64,000 bases of DNA from Scleroderma bovista (taxonomy: Eukaryota; Basidiomycota; Agaricomycetes; Boletales; Sclerodermataceae), in contig JAYMGJ010000068.1 in the NCBI GenBank assembly GCA_037178675.1, positions 1 to 64,000 on the forward strand, written 5' to 3'. How positions within the stretch are numbered: position 1 is the stretch's first letter; each line of letters starts with the position of its first letter. The position numbers and the translations under genes are program-made. Shown in pieces: positions 35,301 to 47,042 of the stretch. The notes beneath the pieces were generated by a model. The model was not told the DNA's origin. It saw nothing but the letters and a program-made list of their open reading frames with translations, and did no database searches.

Positions 35301-37249
35301 TCCAACGGCTGGCCAATATGCAGCGGTCTTCCGACAACGTGCCGCCAGCACCATCATCTCAACCGGGCTCTCGCGGAGTTCCACCTCCGCCCGTCGGCGG
35401 GAGGCCAACGCTTACGAGATACCGTCGTGTGACACTCCCAGATGCCGTGCACGATGACGACGCTCCTTTAATGGGTCGTATTTCATTGACACCAGCACCC
35501 ACCTCCGCTGCCCCAGAGATGCCACGACGAGAAGGTGTCCCTTGGCGTTCATTTATAAGTGGTCTGAGAGGCCCAGAGGCAGCAGACTCCGCGTCCGGGC
35601 CTCCCGTTATTCCAACACGGGCGCCCCCGCCGCCAGAGGAGCGCTCCAGTAGACTGCGCTCTCTCAGACAGAGAGTACAGCTTGACCGCGGAGATGGATC
35701 GATGCCAAGACGCCCAGGTGTGTGGCGATCGGCAGCAGCCAGGCGGAACTTTCCATCTGCCGACTACGTGGTACGTGGTATATCTGATGTTCCCAAGTTG
35801 TGTCCTTACTGAGGGTGACCTTCCCGGTAGCCCGACGAACTTTTTGATCCGTCGTACGAGGCTTTGTTGTCGTTATCAAACGCGATTGGAGAAGTACGGT
35901 CCAAGGCTACCCCTGAGGATGTCATAGCCTCGCTCCCAAGTGCAACGTACAAAGAATGGGCAAAGGATGATAGTGAGACGAGATGTCCCATTTGCCTCGA
36001 TGATGTAAGTGCTTTTTTGTGTGGACTTTGAGTTTGATTGCCAACATTTATTCACAGTATGAACCTTTTGATATGGTCACCAAACTCCTGGAATGTCCTC
36101 ATTGGTTGCATAAACACTGTTTGGAGGTGAGTAAGAGTGAATTGCCCCTATAAATGTCGTCTAAATGAGTTTCAGCAATGGCTGCGGACGGCTAACACTT
36201 GCCCTGTATGTCGCAAGAAGGTCAAGACTTCCGATACCAGCCGCAAAACCTGCCCACATCAGCGTGCTGGTAATGCTAATATGTCAGCGGCAAACATCGG
36301 GCCGTCACAAAACAATTTAGCTTCTCTACCAAGCAGGCCTCTTCCATCAATCTCCTACAGTAGTATTCCTCCGCCGCCCAATTTTCTTCACTCGACCAAT
36401 CTCGCGAGAGCTGCAGCTGTGTCACGACGACCTCGGCCAGGTCGTGCGGAAACCCTACCAGGCGCATCTTGGAATACAGCATTAGACGAGGAAAACTACT
36501 CACACGACTACTCCAGATATGTTTATGAGGATCCACACTACGACCATGCGCCACATCTCGATTCACACTTAACCCGTGCTCCTGTGCCTCGTCCGTCGCA
36601 TTTGCAACGTTATACGAATGCTTACCCACCCCAGCCGCAATCATATATCCATGGACCAGTGCGGGAGGGGTATGAACGGTTCAGCCAACGGGGCCCTGGT
36701 CCTACTACTGAGCAGTTGTTCTTACCATTAACTGGGACATCGCCATCGGACCAAATCATGGACAGTCGATCACGACCTGTCTTTCCAAGTGTGGGAACTT
36801 CTACGCTCAACGTTGGCGAAAGCCCCCAACAGATCCCACAGCCGGGTTTGGGTTCCGGGTCACATACAATAGAACCCGCCAGAAGCTCGATGGTTGCATC
36901 CGCATCCTCTGTGATGTTCACCGCCCCCCAAAGTAGTCCGCCCAATACATCAAGAGCCGATGCATCTTCCATCACCATCACAAACTCTACTTCGATGGTA
37001 GTCACGAACCGCCTGTCAACTGTTTACCCACGCACCACCAACTTTAGCATCGAGCATGCTAATACCCCGCACCATCACGTCCATGCGGGTCCCCCGAGTC
37101 AAGCACCGCATGGATCAATGCTTCACCTTACGGAGGGCACGTCGCGGGCACAGGACACAAGTGGGAGGTGGCATGTGCATACTTCCTCGACGTTTCTTCG
37201 GGACAGACCGTCATCGGGTGAAAGTGGCATGTACCCGTGGTGGGAATAG
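32394..37249 (+). CDS. large Ser/Pro-rich RING-H2 protein, putative E3 ubiquitin ligase
   Basis: Starts MSSSSNYRSSQLHRV at 32394 (the frame is open to about 32343 but without ATG). The first roughly 1100 residues are low complexity: Ser-rich, with basic patches, and split over several exons. The RING-H2 domain is near 35985-36230: CPICLDD, then LECPHWLHKHCLE, QWLRTANTCPVCRKKV, giving the C-x2-C ... C-x-H-x2-H-x2-C ... C-x2-C ligand set with the conserved Trp before the last pair. Introns at about 36006-36057 and 36127-36175 interrupt the RING itself. A further 330-residue Pro/Ser/His-rich tail follows to the stop at 37249. E3 activity is inferred from the intact ligands; the substrate is unknown. 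Confidence 0.82.
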
Positions 37250-38026
37250 ACTGGGATCCGGCATAATAGACAGACTCTTACCCATGCATTCATCCATTGC
37301 ATCTTGTACACACTCTTCATCTACATGAAATGTCATATTTACACGAGCCATAGTTGTAGTTATTTAGTTGGCAATCAGGGATAGGTTCATTATTTCACGT
37401 ACTAACATAGGATGACTTCTGAGCGTGGTAGATGGGCGCAGAATACCTGGCCACATGGCAGAGAAGTGTCCATTCCAGAAGCTAGGTTATGTAAATAAAA
37501 TCCAGACAGTAACCTACTGTGATAGGGATTTATTAGCTACGGAACAGATATTCATGACCATCATGGGGCTGCAGAAACAGATTAAAAGATGACTCATTTT
37601 CTGTCCAGTAATATGTAGTCTCAATAGCTGGAGAACCGGACAAGAGTCCAGCGCAAGCACAGGATCGAGACTAGTAGAGAGTAGGAGGCGCCTGGGGGTG
37701 TGCCTGCCATCCAGCACTGTTCTAGGATGCCAAGAGTGTCTTGAGCCAATTTTATGACTGCACCTAGCTAGAAGGCAGCTTATGGATTTGTTTCGGGTGG
37801 GCATGACATGGATTGGAAAGCACTAAGACAGTGTATATACTGTATATACGAGTACGAACTATGTACGAACTGCAGACGACGCGCAAGATTGCTATGGTAT
37901 CAGATATATGGGCTGGATAGGCAATGCTCCTACGAAAACAATGAAGAAATAGAAAAGAAATGGGGAAATGACATATTGTAGAACCTAAACAGTAGCGGTA
38001 TGTATAGTAAGACGAAGTTGGTATAC
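37250..38026. other. convergent intergenic region, 777 bp
   Basis: Between the stop codons of the RING-H2 gene and the TBC gene. AT-rich in parts, with GTATATACTGTATATACG near 37833-37850. No gene was recognised. Confidence 0.45.
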
Positions 38027-41000
38027 TTACAGTCGTGGTAGCGAAATTGAGGCTGGATCGCTGTTTGTAGGATGTGCACGAGCCTGAGTGTGCTTTTTTA
38101 CTTGAGCCTCCATCTTGATACGCTGTTTTCGAACGTCGTCGTCTTTGAGTTTCATGTTAAAAGCCAGGGACACAATCTCATCTGGTGAAGAAGGCAGGCA
38201 GGTGATCGGTGGGCGGGAAAGATGATCCAGAACAGTGGTTTCAGAGGTAGCTTGAAGAAGAAGGTTACGAATGCAATGCATGATTGCGAGGCCAACACGG
38301 AATAAGAATGTCATGCCTCCAAGGCGAAAGTCAGCACTAATTTTTGCAATGAGAGATAGTTTGTACCTTCATATAAGAATACGTCCCAAATCCGATGAAG
38401 GTAATCCACAGGTAAAGTTCCAACGAATAGACTGGAGAACCTGACGAACGGTAAGAATATAGGTGATTCCGAACTCAACCTGCTCACCATGACCGGGTGA
38501 TGTCTGTGGGGCTCATCTGCAATGTAACATATATCTTCTTGTGCAGAACGACATCATTGATCTCAATGGCTTTGCTAAGTAACGCTGCATCCACCTCCAT
38601 CTGGATCGTGCTCGCTGAAAAGTACGGCCGGAGATGGGCGTCCATCATAGATGTGAATATCCAAAAAGCATCTTCCTCGGGAGCCAGTAGCAATATATGT
38701 CCGGCAATAGAAGTTAGCGCTGTTAATTGATGTCAGACCACGATTGCTGAAGCGGACTACCAACACAGACCTGCACTGTACTGAATGTCGGGAACCATAC
38801 TCAGATACGCCTGCAATAGCGAGACAACGGGTCCTTGTGCGTTGTGCAACTGAGGTTGATCCGGAAAACACGTCATTACATCTTTCTCGATATCAGTAAA
38901 CACCGGAACGTGGGGACGCTTGCCCAACTTGGCATACACTCCTGGAAGGGCACGGGCCTTGCTGTCAGCAAGGTGACACCAGATGAGGTACCGTAAGGAA
39001 GAAGGTACCCCGTCCTGCAGCAGTCGCTTCACTTTTTTGTTCTTTCTGGCTTGTGAGGGTGGAACCGCAGGAAGCAAGGCCATCCACCGAACTTCCCGCT
39101 GGCGGTGAGCATCCGCGGCAGCCTGCGAGTCTACTGCAACCCCAGCAGCCTGCTCGTTAGCAACTAGGGGCGACCGCGGCGCGCTGGAATGCATGGAGGA
39201 GGTGTCAGCAAGCGGACCTGGAGAACTAGGCTCTATATGAAGCTCATGACTTCCGAGCGTTGAATCCTGACTGGGGCGGCCAGTAATATGCGAGATCGTT
39301 GGCTTCACTAGCTCGAAGTCCATGTCTTGCACTTGTACCGTCTCGTGCTCAGCGTTACCACCCAACCCTATTTGCGAGGAGGCAATACTAAGCGTATCAT
39401 CGAGCCGCGGACGGGCGCCAGTCTTCCCACGAAGAGCCGGCAGACTAAGTTTGCTGCGAAGAGGTATCTCATGTGCAAGTGGTGAAGACCGAGTAGTCTG
39501 AGAACCATCCGGAAGTGGTGGCGGTGACTGCATTACGGAACGAGAATCACCAGAATCAGAGCTCTGGCGCCGTAGGTGGCTATCGATGGAATCCTTGTGA
39601 GGCGCATCCATTGAGTCATGGCGAGTTTGCGGCCAAGGTAGTGGAGAAGGGACATTGCGCAGATTTGACGAAGCGGAGGTCCTGCCTGTCGGACCCGACA
39701 CATCTTTCTCCCTCTGAATCGGACTTGGTAGGGGTGCAGGAGACGTAGGAGTTGAGTGAATAGGCTTCGGATCATTACTCGCCGGAGGTTGGAGGGTGCA
39801 TTGATAGACACTTGTGACGGGCGACGGTGAAACAGTGCCTGTAGCTGACTTGGGTAATGGGGAGATGGGGGGAAGGACGCTGCTGGCAGCAGAGTGTGGC
39901 GGTACCACATCTTCGTTCCTTACGTTACCTTGTAGAACAAGCCGTGATGGTATGCGCCTGGACTTCAAGGCCACCGGAGGCGCATTGTCTGGACGTAAGG
40001 GCCTAGGTGATACAGAACTAATAGGTGCTGGTTCCTCGTGACTGAATATTTTAGTAAACGAAGTTGGCAAACCTTTGAGTATACTCTTACCTTTTTTCCA
40101 GTCCTCTTGTGTCAGCAATCTTGGTCCCAAAGGCAGAAAAAGACCTCGATCTCGGTCGCACACCGCCAATTTGTGGCATAAAACCTGCACGAGGAATTGG
40201 CAGTGCTGTCGATGCCACTGTCTCTGTCTCCGTCACCCCTGTCCGCACCGATTCCTTCGCGGGGTATGATGGGCCAATAGATGGTGTCGCCAAACGCCTA
40301 GGCAGCGGCAAGGAAGGCACATTACTAATACTAGATATCTGCTCTTTCATCCCTCCGGATACGATGACGTCAGCAGCAGGAGTCCCTTCACCGGACAGCG
40401 CTGACACACTTGCAGGCAGACGACTCTTGAGCAACGGAAGAGGCAACGTTGCTGATCGCATCGGGAACATCGCAGACGTAGGCGTTTGGACCAGACTGGG
40501 ACGACCGCTGGACGGTGAAGGTAAGGGCGGCAGTGGTTCAAGCGAAAAAATAATTGGCACAGGTCCTGTGCTCGCGCTGAGGTCAGGTTGGCACCGCGCA
40601 AAAAGGGTCATCGGGGGACGACGTGCGGGCGCTCCAGGTCCCGGAGCATGGGCAAGTGAATTGCGCAGGCGGCGTAGAACTGGCGCTGCGAATGGGCTTG
40701 AGTTAGGAGGCGACGGATATGAGATAGTATCAGGTCCTGTGCTAGGTGGTCCAGTGTGAGACTGAGCGGGTCGTGCGTACATTGGGCCGAGACCTTGGTG
40801 GCCAGTAGGCTTAGGAGCGTTAGGGTGTGGAAGGAAGATAGATGAGCGAGAAAATGGGTGTGCAGGTTTGTTTGGTTCGCGTATTGTATGTTGAGGCTGT
40901 TGTTCAGTGGCAGGAAGCTGGGGCATTGGGGTGCTCGACGTTGAAGGCGGAGCAGTAACTGTCTGAGAGGTGTCCGCCGAACTGGACGTAAGTGAATCAT

Positions 41001-44000
41001 CCATGCCATCACGAGCACCATTTGCATTGTCTGAAACAATGGTCTTCGATCCAGATCCTATACCGGGTGTATTGCTTAGTGTGTCAATGATAGCAGGCGG
41101 CCCACGTATGCCTTCTATCTTAGCCCGTAATGTTGATGCTAAACTCCCTCCCTCGATGGACTCCCCTTCAGTTTCAAATGGGGACTTCAAGCCACCAACC
41201 CACAAGTCGTCGTCGTCGTCGTCGTCGCTATGCATACGACGCTGAGATTCCAAGTTATGGTCGTGTCCCAATCCGTCCTCCGTGTCCGTATGTGGGCACG
41301 AAGCGTGCGGTGAATGAATCGTAGGGCTTGACAACGGAGGCACCAGCGCTTTCGACGACAACGTACCATTCTGGTAACTTTCATTGCCTGTAAGGAGGAT
41401 CTGCTTTGCGTCCGCCTCACCACCTTCCGGAGTGTCATTCGTTATTGACTCGTGCATGACCTCCATCTCTTTCTCCCAATGTACATCTTCCCCACGTTCG
41501 ATGTGCCCATCATTGACAATGCGAAGACGCGACTCGACACGTACTGGTACGCCGGTCGGTACAGCAGGAAACTGCGAGCTCAGGCGATCTAGCGTCTGCG
41601 TGGAATACGATGAAGAACGCGCGTCATCCGAGAGTGACAGGTCAAATGATGAAGAAAGTGGCTGGTCAGGTGACTGCAAAGTAGAAAACCCAGCAGAGGC
41701 CAGGGGCGAAGAAGACTCGAGGCTTGGCCGGAATTCCTGCTCGCTATATTCACTTGGTCGATCGCTTCCGAAACTCGGCCGTTCGAAACTGGGTGGGTTT
41801 GTTGAGAGAATCGGCCTCTCGACTGAGAAGTTGGGATGATCAGGTGAGAAAGTAGGCACTGGTACAGGCGGTGCGCGGGAGCTCTTGGACGTGCTCGATC
41901 CCTTCGAGCCTGCAGACACCTTTGAGACGACACTCATCCGCCGCGACGCTATCGAGAAACGTTTTGAGGCGAGTGAATATCGAGAGTAGCGGTAGTCATC
42001 GTAGATATCGTCCCAGTAACCACCCTCATCATCTTCCTCTTCGCAGTCACCATCCTCGCCGTCTTGGGATTCCGGGCACGAGTCATGACCATCAATAATA
42101 GTTCCATTGCCCTGAGTGGGTGGAGATGGCGCAGAAAACTGGCTGTCGCCATTCGGTGATTGACCCTGCAGCGAAGGCGCACTGGGCCTTCTCTTCCCCA
42201 TATCCACAGCACGATAAGGCGATGTCAACGGTACGTCATCGTCGGAGCCGTCATCTAACGCGCTCATCAGCGAAAGTCCAATCCCAACTTCACCATCTGA
42301 GTTTCCGTCTTCGCCGTGCACAACTGCCTGCGCTAGATTGACCTCCTCTAGTCCCTTCTCATCACCCGTGTGCCCATGAGCAGCCTGTGGCTTGGACTCC
42401 AGCCTACCAAGCCATCCACCAAGCTCATCATCCTGCGAATTCGCACTTGTGCTGTGATCTTCGTCCTCGTCCTCGTCTTCCTCGTACAGGCGCCGACGGA
42501 ACGCGTCGAGCGTCGACAACCTCGTCGAGTTACCTTCCTCTATTTCATCCACTCCCTCTCCGGCCTCCAACTCTGCCTCACCTGCTGGGTTCTCACCCGC
42601 CTGCCCTGACTGCGGTGCCGGGGGCAGTGGCCCGGTTGGTGGGGCGGATAGTGGCGGGCTTAAATCGATATGACCACCAGAAACAGTGACGTATGGGGAC
42701 GATGAACTTGGGCCATAAGGGTTGGGAAGAGGTGATGAGGAAGTAGAGGTACCAGAAGATATGTGGAGTTGAGAACGCATTGGGAAGATAGGTGAACGAG
42801 GGGAAGGCGAATGAGAACCAGGTAGACCTGGCAAAAGAGATATGGAGAAACCAGGTGAGCCTGATAAACCAGGAGATGGGGCAGGACTTCCTGGGGACAA
42901 TGCCCTCGGTGGCCCTGGTGATAATGAACTAGGGAGAGAAGCCAAAAAATCAGATAGGCCCGCAGATAGTAACGGCGGTGTGCCAGGGGAAGGGGTAACT
43001 GATGATGATGAATGAACTGGTGACGAACTGGAAGGCGAGCCAGTCGGTATGTGGCGGGGAGACTTTAAGAGTCTGAGCGGCGCAACTGCAGGTAAGTTTG
43101 ATGCGGATACCGAACCGGAAGCCATAGTTGCGGACAGGGTGAACGAGGGATCTTCCCCGACGCCAGGTAAGTTGACGTGGACGGAGGCCGGAGAGTCAGA
43201 GGTATCTCCGCCTGTAGAGCCATGCGTTGTGGGTGACGTCAAAGCGGCTCCAGACGCTGCTGCAAGTCCGTCAGATGGCGCAAAAGGAAATGAAGGTGGT
43301 GATAATCTCCCTAAGCCTGTATGCTCCGTCTCTGTCAGGTCCGAGATACTTGAGCTATTTCCTGCACTCGTGGTCGAGTACGCGGACACCGATGTAGCCG
43401 TTGACACCGAACGTGCCGACCGGAGGGAATACACAGAACTTCCCGACATCGAGTTCGCCATACCCGGTGCTTTAGAGTGCCTACCATACCTGCCCTCTTT
43501 TGACCCTCCTTCCTCCTTGTCTGTCAAGATCATAGCGGTATTCACACTCGCAAATGAGCGAGCCAGCGATTTCTCGGAATGCGTAGGTGATGGTGACCGT
43601 TTTCCTCTTGAACCAGGCCTGTCCGCCATTCGCCTATCCCACCGGCCTTCTTTCTCACTTCCATCATCTCTATCCTTACCGACGGACGGACTTCGTTCTA
43701 CCACAGCGATTGATACCCTCTCCGCACCACTGGCGATACTTGTCCGCTTTGCCCTGACGGCTTTCTTAAGTTTTCCATGGAAGCGCACGTCTTTCACAGA
43801 AAAACGGCCGACGATATCCTCGCAATATCCCTAATTGAGTTGTCAGGCCATCGAGAAGGAACAATGGAACGGATGCGCAACACTTACAAGATAGAACCCC
43901 TCCTCCTGTAATTGCATTAATACCGTAATTTGGTCATCCTGTCAAAAGAAACACATAAGAACACTGTATTCCAACTTGTGTGGGCTTATCACGTGGGGAG

Positions 44001-44586
44001 TTGGAATCGCCAACAGTGCACCGTGACCCAGCTGTCACGACCCATACTCCAAACTCACCAGCAGACACACCCCCAGTATTCTTGACTGGAGCCCGGAGAA
44101 GGGGACAGTACAGTGGGCGTAGTGACTACTGCTTAGGGGATCTCCTCAAGTAGACCACATGTGGCAGCCTGTGATACAGAAACAAATTCTCACCTTCAGA
44201 AACATCAGGTCTTCGCCCATTTCCTGCGCCACACAGTCGATGATGGCCGTACATTTTCCGATGCCGCCCTTCTCTGCAAAACGCGTCCAACGAGCAAGTT
44301 CTCGGGCATCCATCGCGAGCGAAGCTGCATGGAACCCCCGCGGAAGCCTGAAAGGGACCAAGTCCGTATTGACAAGGAGTAGGAATAAGTCCTGGGCGAA
44401 AAGGAGTAGAGTCCGCCGAGCACTAAAAAAAAGCGAAATGATAACCGCCCAGAATCGATCGATTTGAGGTAAGGATATCCAAGGCAAGGGAATCGTTCGG
44501 AACCGATCAGATGAGTCGGCGGTGCCGTTTCCCTCGGGTTTTTCCAACGCAAGACTTGAAGGTATATTCGCGACCTCGAGCGTCAC
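38027..44586 (-). CDS. 2016-residue SH3- and TBC-domain protein lacking canonical GAP fingers
   Basis: Seven exons on the minus strand (44586-44194, 43938-43888, 43830-40091, 40041-38771, 38719-38488, 38440-38367, 38316-38027) total 6051 nt with consistent phases. The N-terminal 130 residues are followed by an SH3-like segment (DDQITVLMQL, GYCEDIVGRF). A very long Ser/Pro-rich disordered middle follows, with a poly-Asp run coded by a GTC repeat (41206-41226). The C-terminal TBC (Rab-GAP) domain runs from LLQDGVPSSLRYLIWCHL to RIWDVFLYEG. In active TBC proteins the motif is IxxDxxRTFP and YxQGM; here they read IEKDVMTCFP and YSAALTS, so both the arginine and glutamine fingers are missing. Like yeast Gyl1, it may be a scaffold or a binder of a Rab rather than a GAP. 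The first intron (44193-43939, 255 nt) is the longest in this gene. Confidence 0.88.
41206..41226 (-). repeat. (GTC)7 microsatellite encoding poly-Asp
   Basis: Seven uninterrupted GTC units on the plus strand are read as GAC codons in the TBC gene, within its disordered middle part. Confidence 0.85.
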
Positions 44587-44911
44587 GGTGGTCCTGTGGT
44601 GAGAGGATGGTCAGTTGACATGTGACAAGAGAGGAACGACGGAGCGGGGGGACCTAATCCAGACAAGATTAGCGCGAAGTCCAGACCAGGGCAGTGTGCC
44701 TGCCGCGCGACAGGTGCAGCTGAGTCTCCCCCGCAAACAACCTACATACCTCTTGCAGTCTCTTCTCGTCGGGCCCGTCCTTCACAGGAGAAACGCTATA
44801 AAAAAAGAAAACCCGAAATCAAACACGCTTCAAACTGTTCCGATCAGTGTGGAAGTAGGCTATTATGTAATCCACGGGTTTGTCATGTGACGTGGCTTTG
44901 GTCCCCATCGC
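44587..44911. other. intergenic, TBC gene 5' / tRNA 5' region
   Basis: 325 bp. No element was recognised beyond the sequence just upstream of the tRNA. Confidence 0.4.
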
Positions 44912-45039
44912 GGCCGACTAGCTCAGTTGGTTAGAGCGTCGTGCTAATACATCGTTCTGCGGACACCCGCGCCTGATCATCGTGGGTTGTCTGTGGGATT
45001 GTTACGCGAAGGTCGTGGGTTCGACCCCCCCGTTGGCCA
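44912..45039 (+). tRNA. tRNA-Ile (anticodon AAU) with a 54-nt intron
   Basis: The acceptor stem GGCCGAC pairs with GTTGGCC, with A as discriminator. D-arm with A box TAGCTCAGTTGG; anticodon stem TCGTG/CGCGA; loop CTAATA-A with anticodon AAT (decodes AUU/AUC after A34 to inosine). The intron (44950-45003) sits at the canonical position after nucleotide 37. T-arm B box GGGTTCGACCC is present, with a T-C mismatch in the stem (positions 50-64). A T6 run directly follows (45040-45045) as Pol III terminator. The intron contains ATT near its 3' end, able to pair with the anticodon as expected for a pre-tRNA. Confidence 0.93.
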
Positions 45040-45045
45040 TTTTTT
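45040..45045 (+). terminator. Pol III terminator of tRNA-Ile
   Basis: Six consecutive T residues start immediately after the discriminator base. Confidence 0.8.
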
Positions 45046-45410
45046 GTGCCGCAGCAGAATGTCCGAGTTTGCATTGGCGGTCATTCTAATTGATCATGAT
45101 GACACGAAGACTGTCTTCCCCCTAATGTAGGAGACCAAATTCAAATCGACATATTGGTGAGTGCAGGACCCCCTCCACCATGCCCGATACCCACTATGTT
45201 GAATCAAGTGCTTCCGCAAGTGTACACGTCCCGCTCTGATGAGTGATTGATAGGAAGCCCCAATGTCAGTGTATCTCGTTCGCATCATCCTGGTCATCCC
45301 GCCACGTTACAGATCTTTTTTGGGGAAAAAGTCGGGAGTTGTTTCCCGACAATTGGGCACCCATTGTCAGATCGCCACTGGTCCAAGTCTTATCTGTTAG
45401 GGATCGTGGC
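45046..45410. other. intergenic, 365 bp
   Basis: Between the tRNA gene and the RTA1-like gene. Nothing was recognised. The RTA1 frame is open upstream to about 45243, so a longer N-terminus starting from an unseen exon is possible. Confidence 0.4.
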
Positions 45411-47042
45411 ATGATGACGGTCATCCCCGCTACCTCGAAGAGTATTTGGGCTGACCTACGACGGTGCACAACTCAACCTGAAGATGTCACCAACGGGTAC
45501 GCGCATCCATTGTGGACTCGTCTTATCAGCGTCATTTACACCCCACTTTTAGCACCTGATGTGACCAATGCTTCAGACATTACCGGTTTTTTCAAGCATC
45601 CGCTCTCAGAACCCATGTGTATTTTGGTCGGTCTCCCAGCTCCCTTGGAAATCGTATTGTGAGGATCAAGTAGCTGATTTAAGGAACCCACAGTTTCTCG
45701 TGCTTTTCGGCTTGTCCACAGGTAAGCAAAAACGACTGAGATGCAGTGTAAGTGGCTTAGCTCTGGTGATAGCGATGCATACTTGGCAGTGTGTAAAATA
45801 CCGCTCGTGGTGGTTTCTGCCTACAGTTGTCACTGGCATGCTGGAACTTTTGGGTTGGAGTGCACGCCTTTGGCTCAGCAAGAGCCCCTTGGCGTTGACT
45901 CCCTATGAAATACAGTAAGGTCTCGTTTATTCCTCTTCGTCTGTATTCGGACGCACGACAGACTCGTGGGGACCATCATAGGTCCTACTCCGCTGGTGGC
46001 CGCTAATTTCATCGTCCTCGGAAAAATCATTAACAGACTAGGCCCACAGTATAGTAGATTGTCACCGAAGTTGTGTAAGCAACATTGATTACTTTCTTTG
46101 AGTCCTACTAATCAGAAACGCAGATACCATATTATTCGTGTCGTTTGTGCGGGCTTCTTGTTTTCTAAACATTGCAGTCATTGACGAATACACCAAGGAC
46201 TGCATTTGCCTCGCTGTCCAAGGTGCCGGTGGTGCGATTGCAGCAAACGCTGTCGGTCAACTGCAGGACCCAACTACTGTATGCAAACAGTTTCCTTCGC
46301 AGAACATTTTCCATTATACACTCTTCAGGGCGGGCACATCATATTGGGTGGCATAGTAGCTCAAATGGGTTTGTTGTGCTGCGCTTTTTTCCTTGGTAGG
46401 GTGATAACGAGGGACCCGACAGCCTTCATTTTACTCTTTATTGGATGCGGCATAGAATTTTTCGTTCGTGTCCATTTCAGGGCACCCGCACGAATACTGG
46501 TAGTGCCAACTACCCCAAAGTGCGGGAAATTGTCGATGAGAGACATGAACATGAAGTATATGATTGCCGCTCTTTGTTTCACTACAGTGTGTGTGCTCAT
46601 TCGGTAGGCATACTCATTGTGTGTCTTAGCAAGCTTATATATCTCTTCCATAGAGCCATATACCGTACATGCGAACTAGCCCAAGGTTGGAACGGAACCA
46701 TCATAACTACTGAAATCTATTTCAGCATGTATCCGTTATTTATCCTGTTCTCATCCGCTCACCGTCTTCATAGATGTCTTTGATGGTTGCATGATTGTTC
46801 TCGCTATGTATGCGCTGAATATTGCACACCCTGGTTTCCTCCTGAGCCCTCGGACATCCGCTTTTGGTAAGGTGTATGCCATACATCAGCTACTGCAGCC
46901 CGGACAATCGAAGTTGTTTCTTGAGAGCGTCGCGACTGCAGATGACGATATATATGATTCCTATAAACTGGCGGTATGTATTGCAGATATTGGGATCTTC
47001 TTGTGCTCATCTTTACAAAGAATATATCGCCAAATAATCTGA
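45411..47042 (+). CDS. RTA1-like seven-transmembrane protein
   Basis: Member of the fungal RTA1 family (yeast Rta1, Rsb1), membrane proteins linked to lipid-base export and resistance to toxic compounds. Nine exons (45411-45626, 45694-45721, 45773-45914, 45962-46074, 46124-46146, 46198-46278, 46329-46603, 46654-46724, 46774-47042) give 405 residues with consistent phases. Signature blocks: CILFLVLFGLST, YRSWWFLPTVVTGMLELLGW, GPTPLVAANFIVLGKIINRL, VQGAGGAIAAN, GGHIILGGIVAQM, RAIYRTCELAQGWNG, IYFNVFDGCMIVLAM, NIAHPGFLL. The intron at 46725-46773 starts with GC; it is the only choice that restores the conserved EIYFNVFDG block. The exact start is uncertain: 45411 is the first ATG of the frame. 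The C-terminal 50 residues after SPRTSAFG are variable. Confidence 0.85.

Noticed and set aside
40109..43834. Long plus-strand open frames such as 40109-40759 and 43049-43834
   Set aside because: They are antisense shadows of the large, GC-biased exon of the TBC gene and show no family features.
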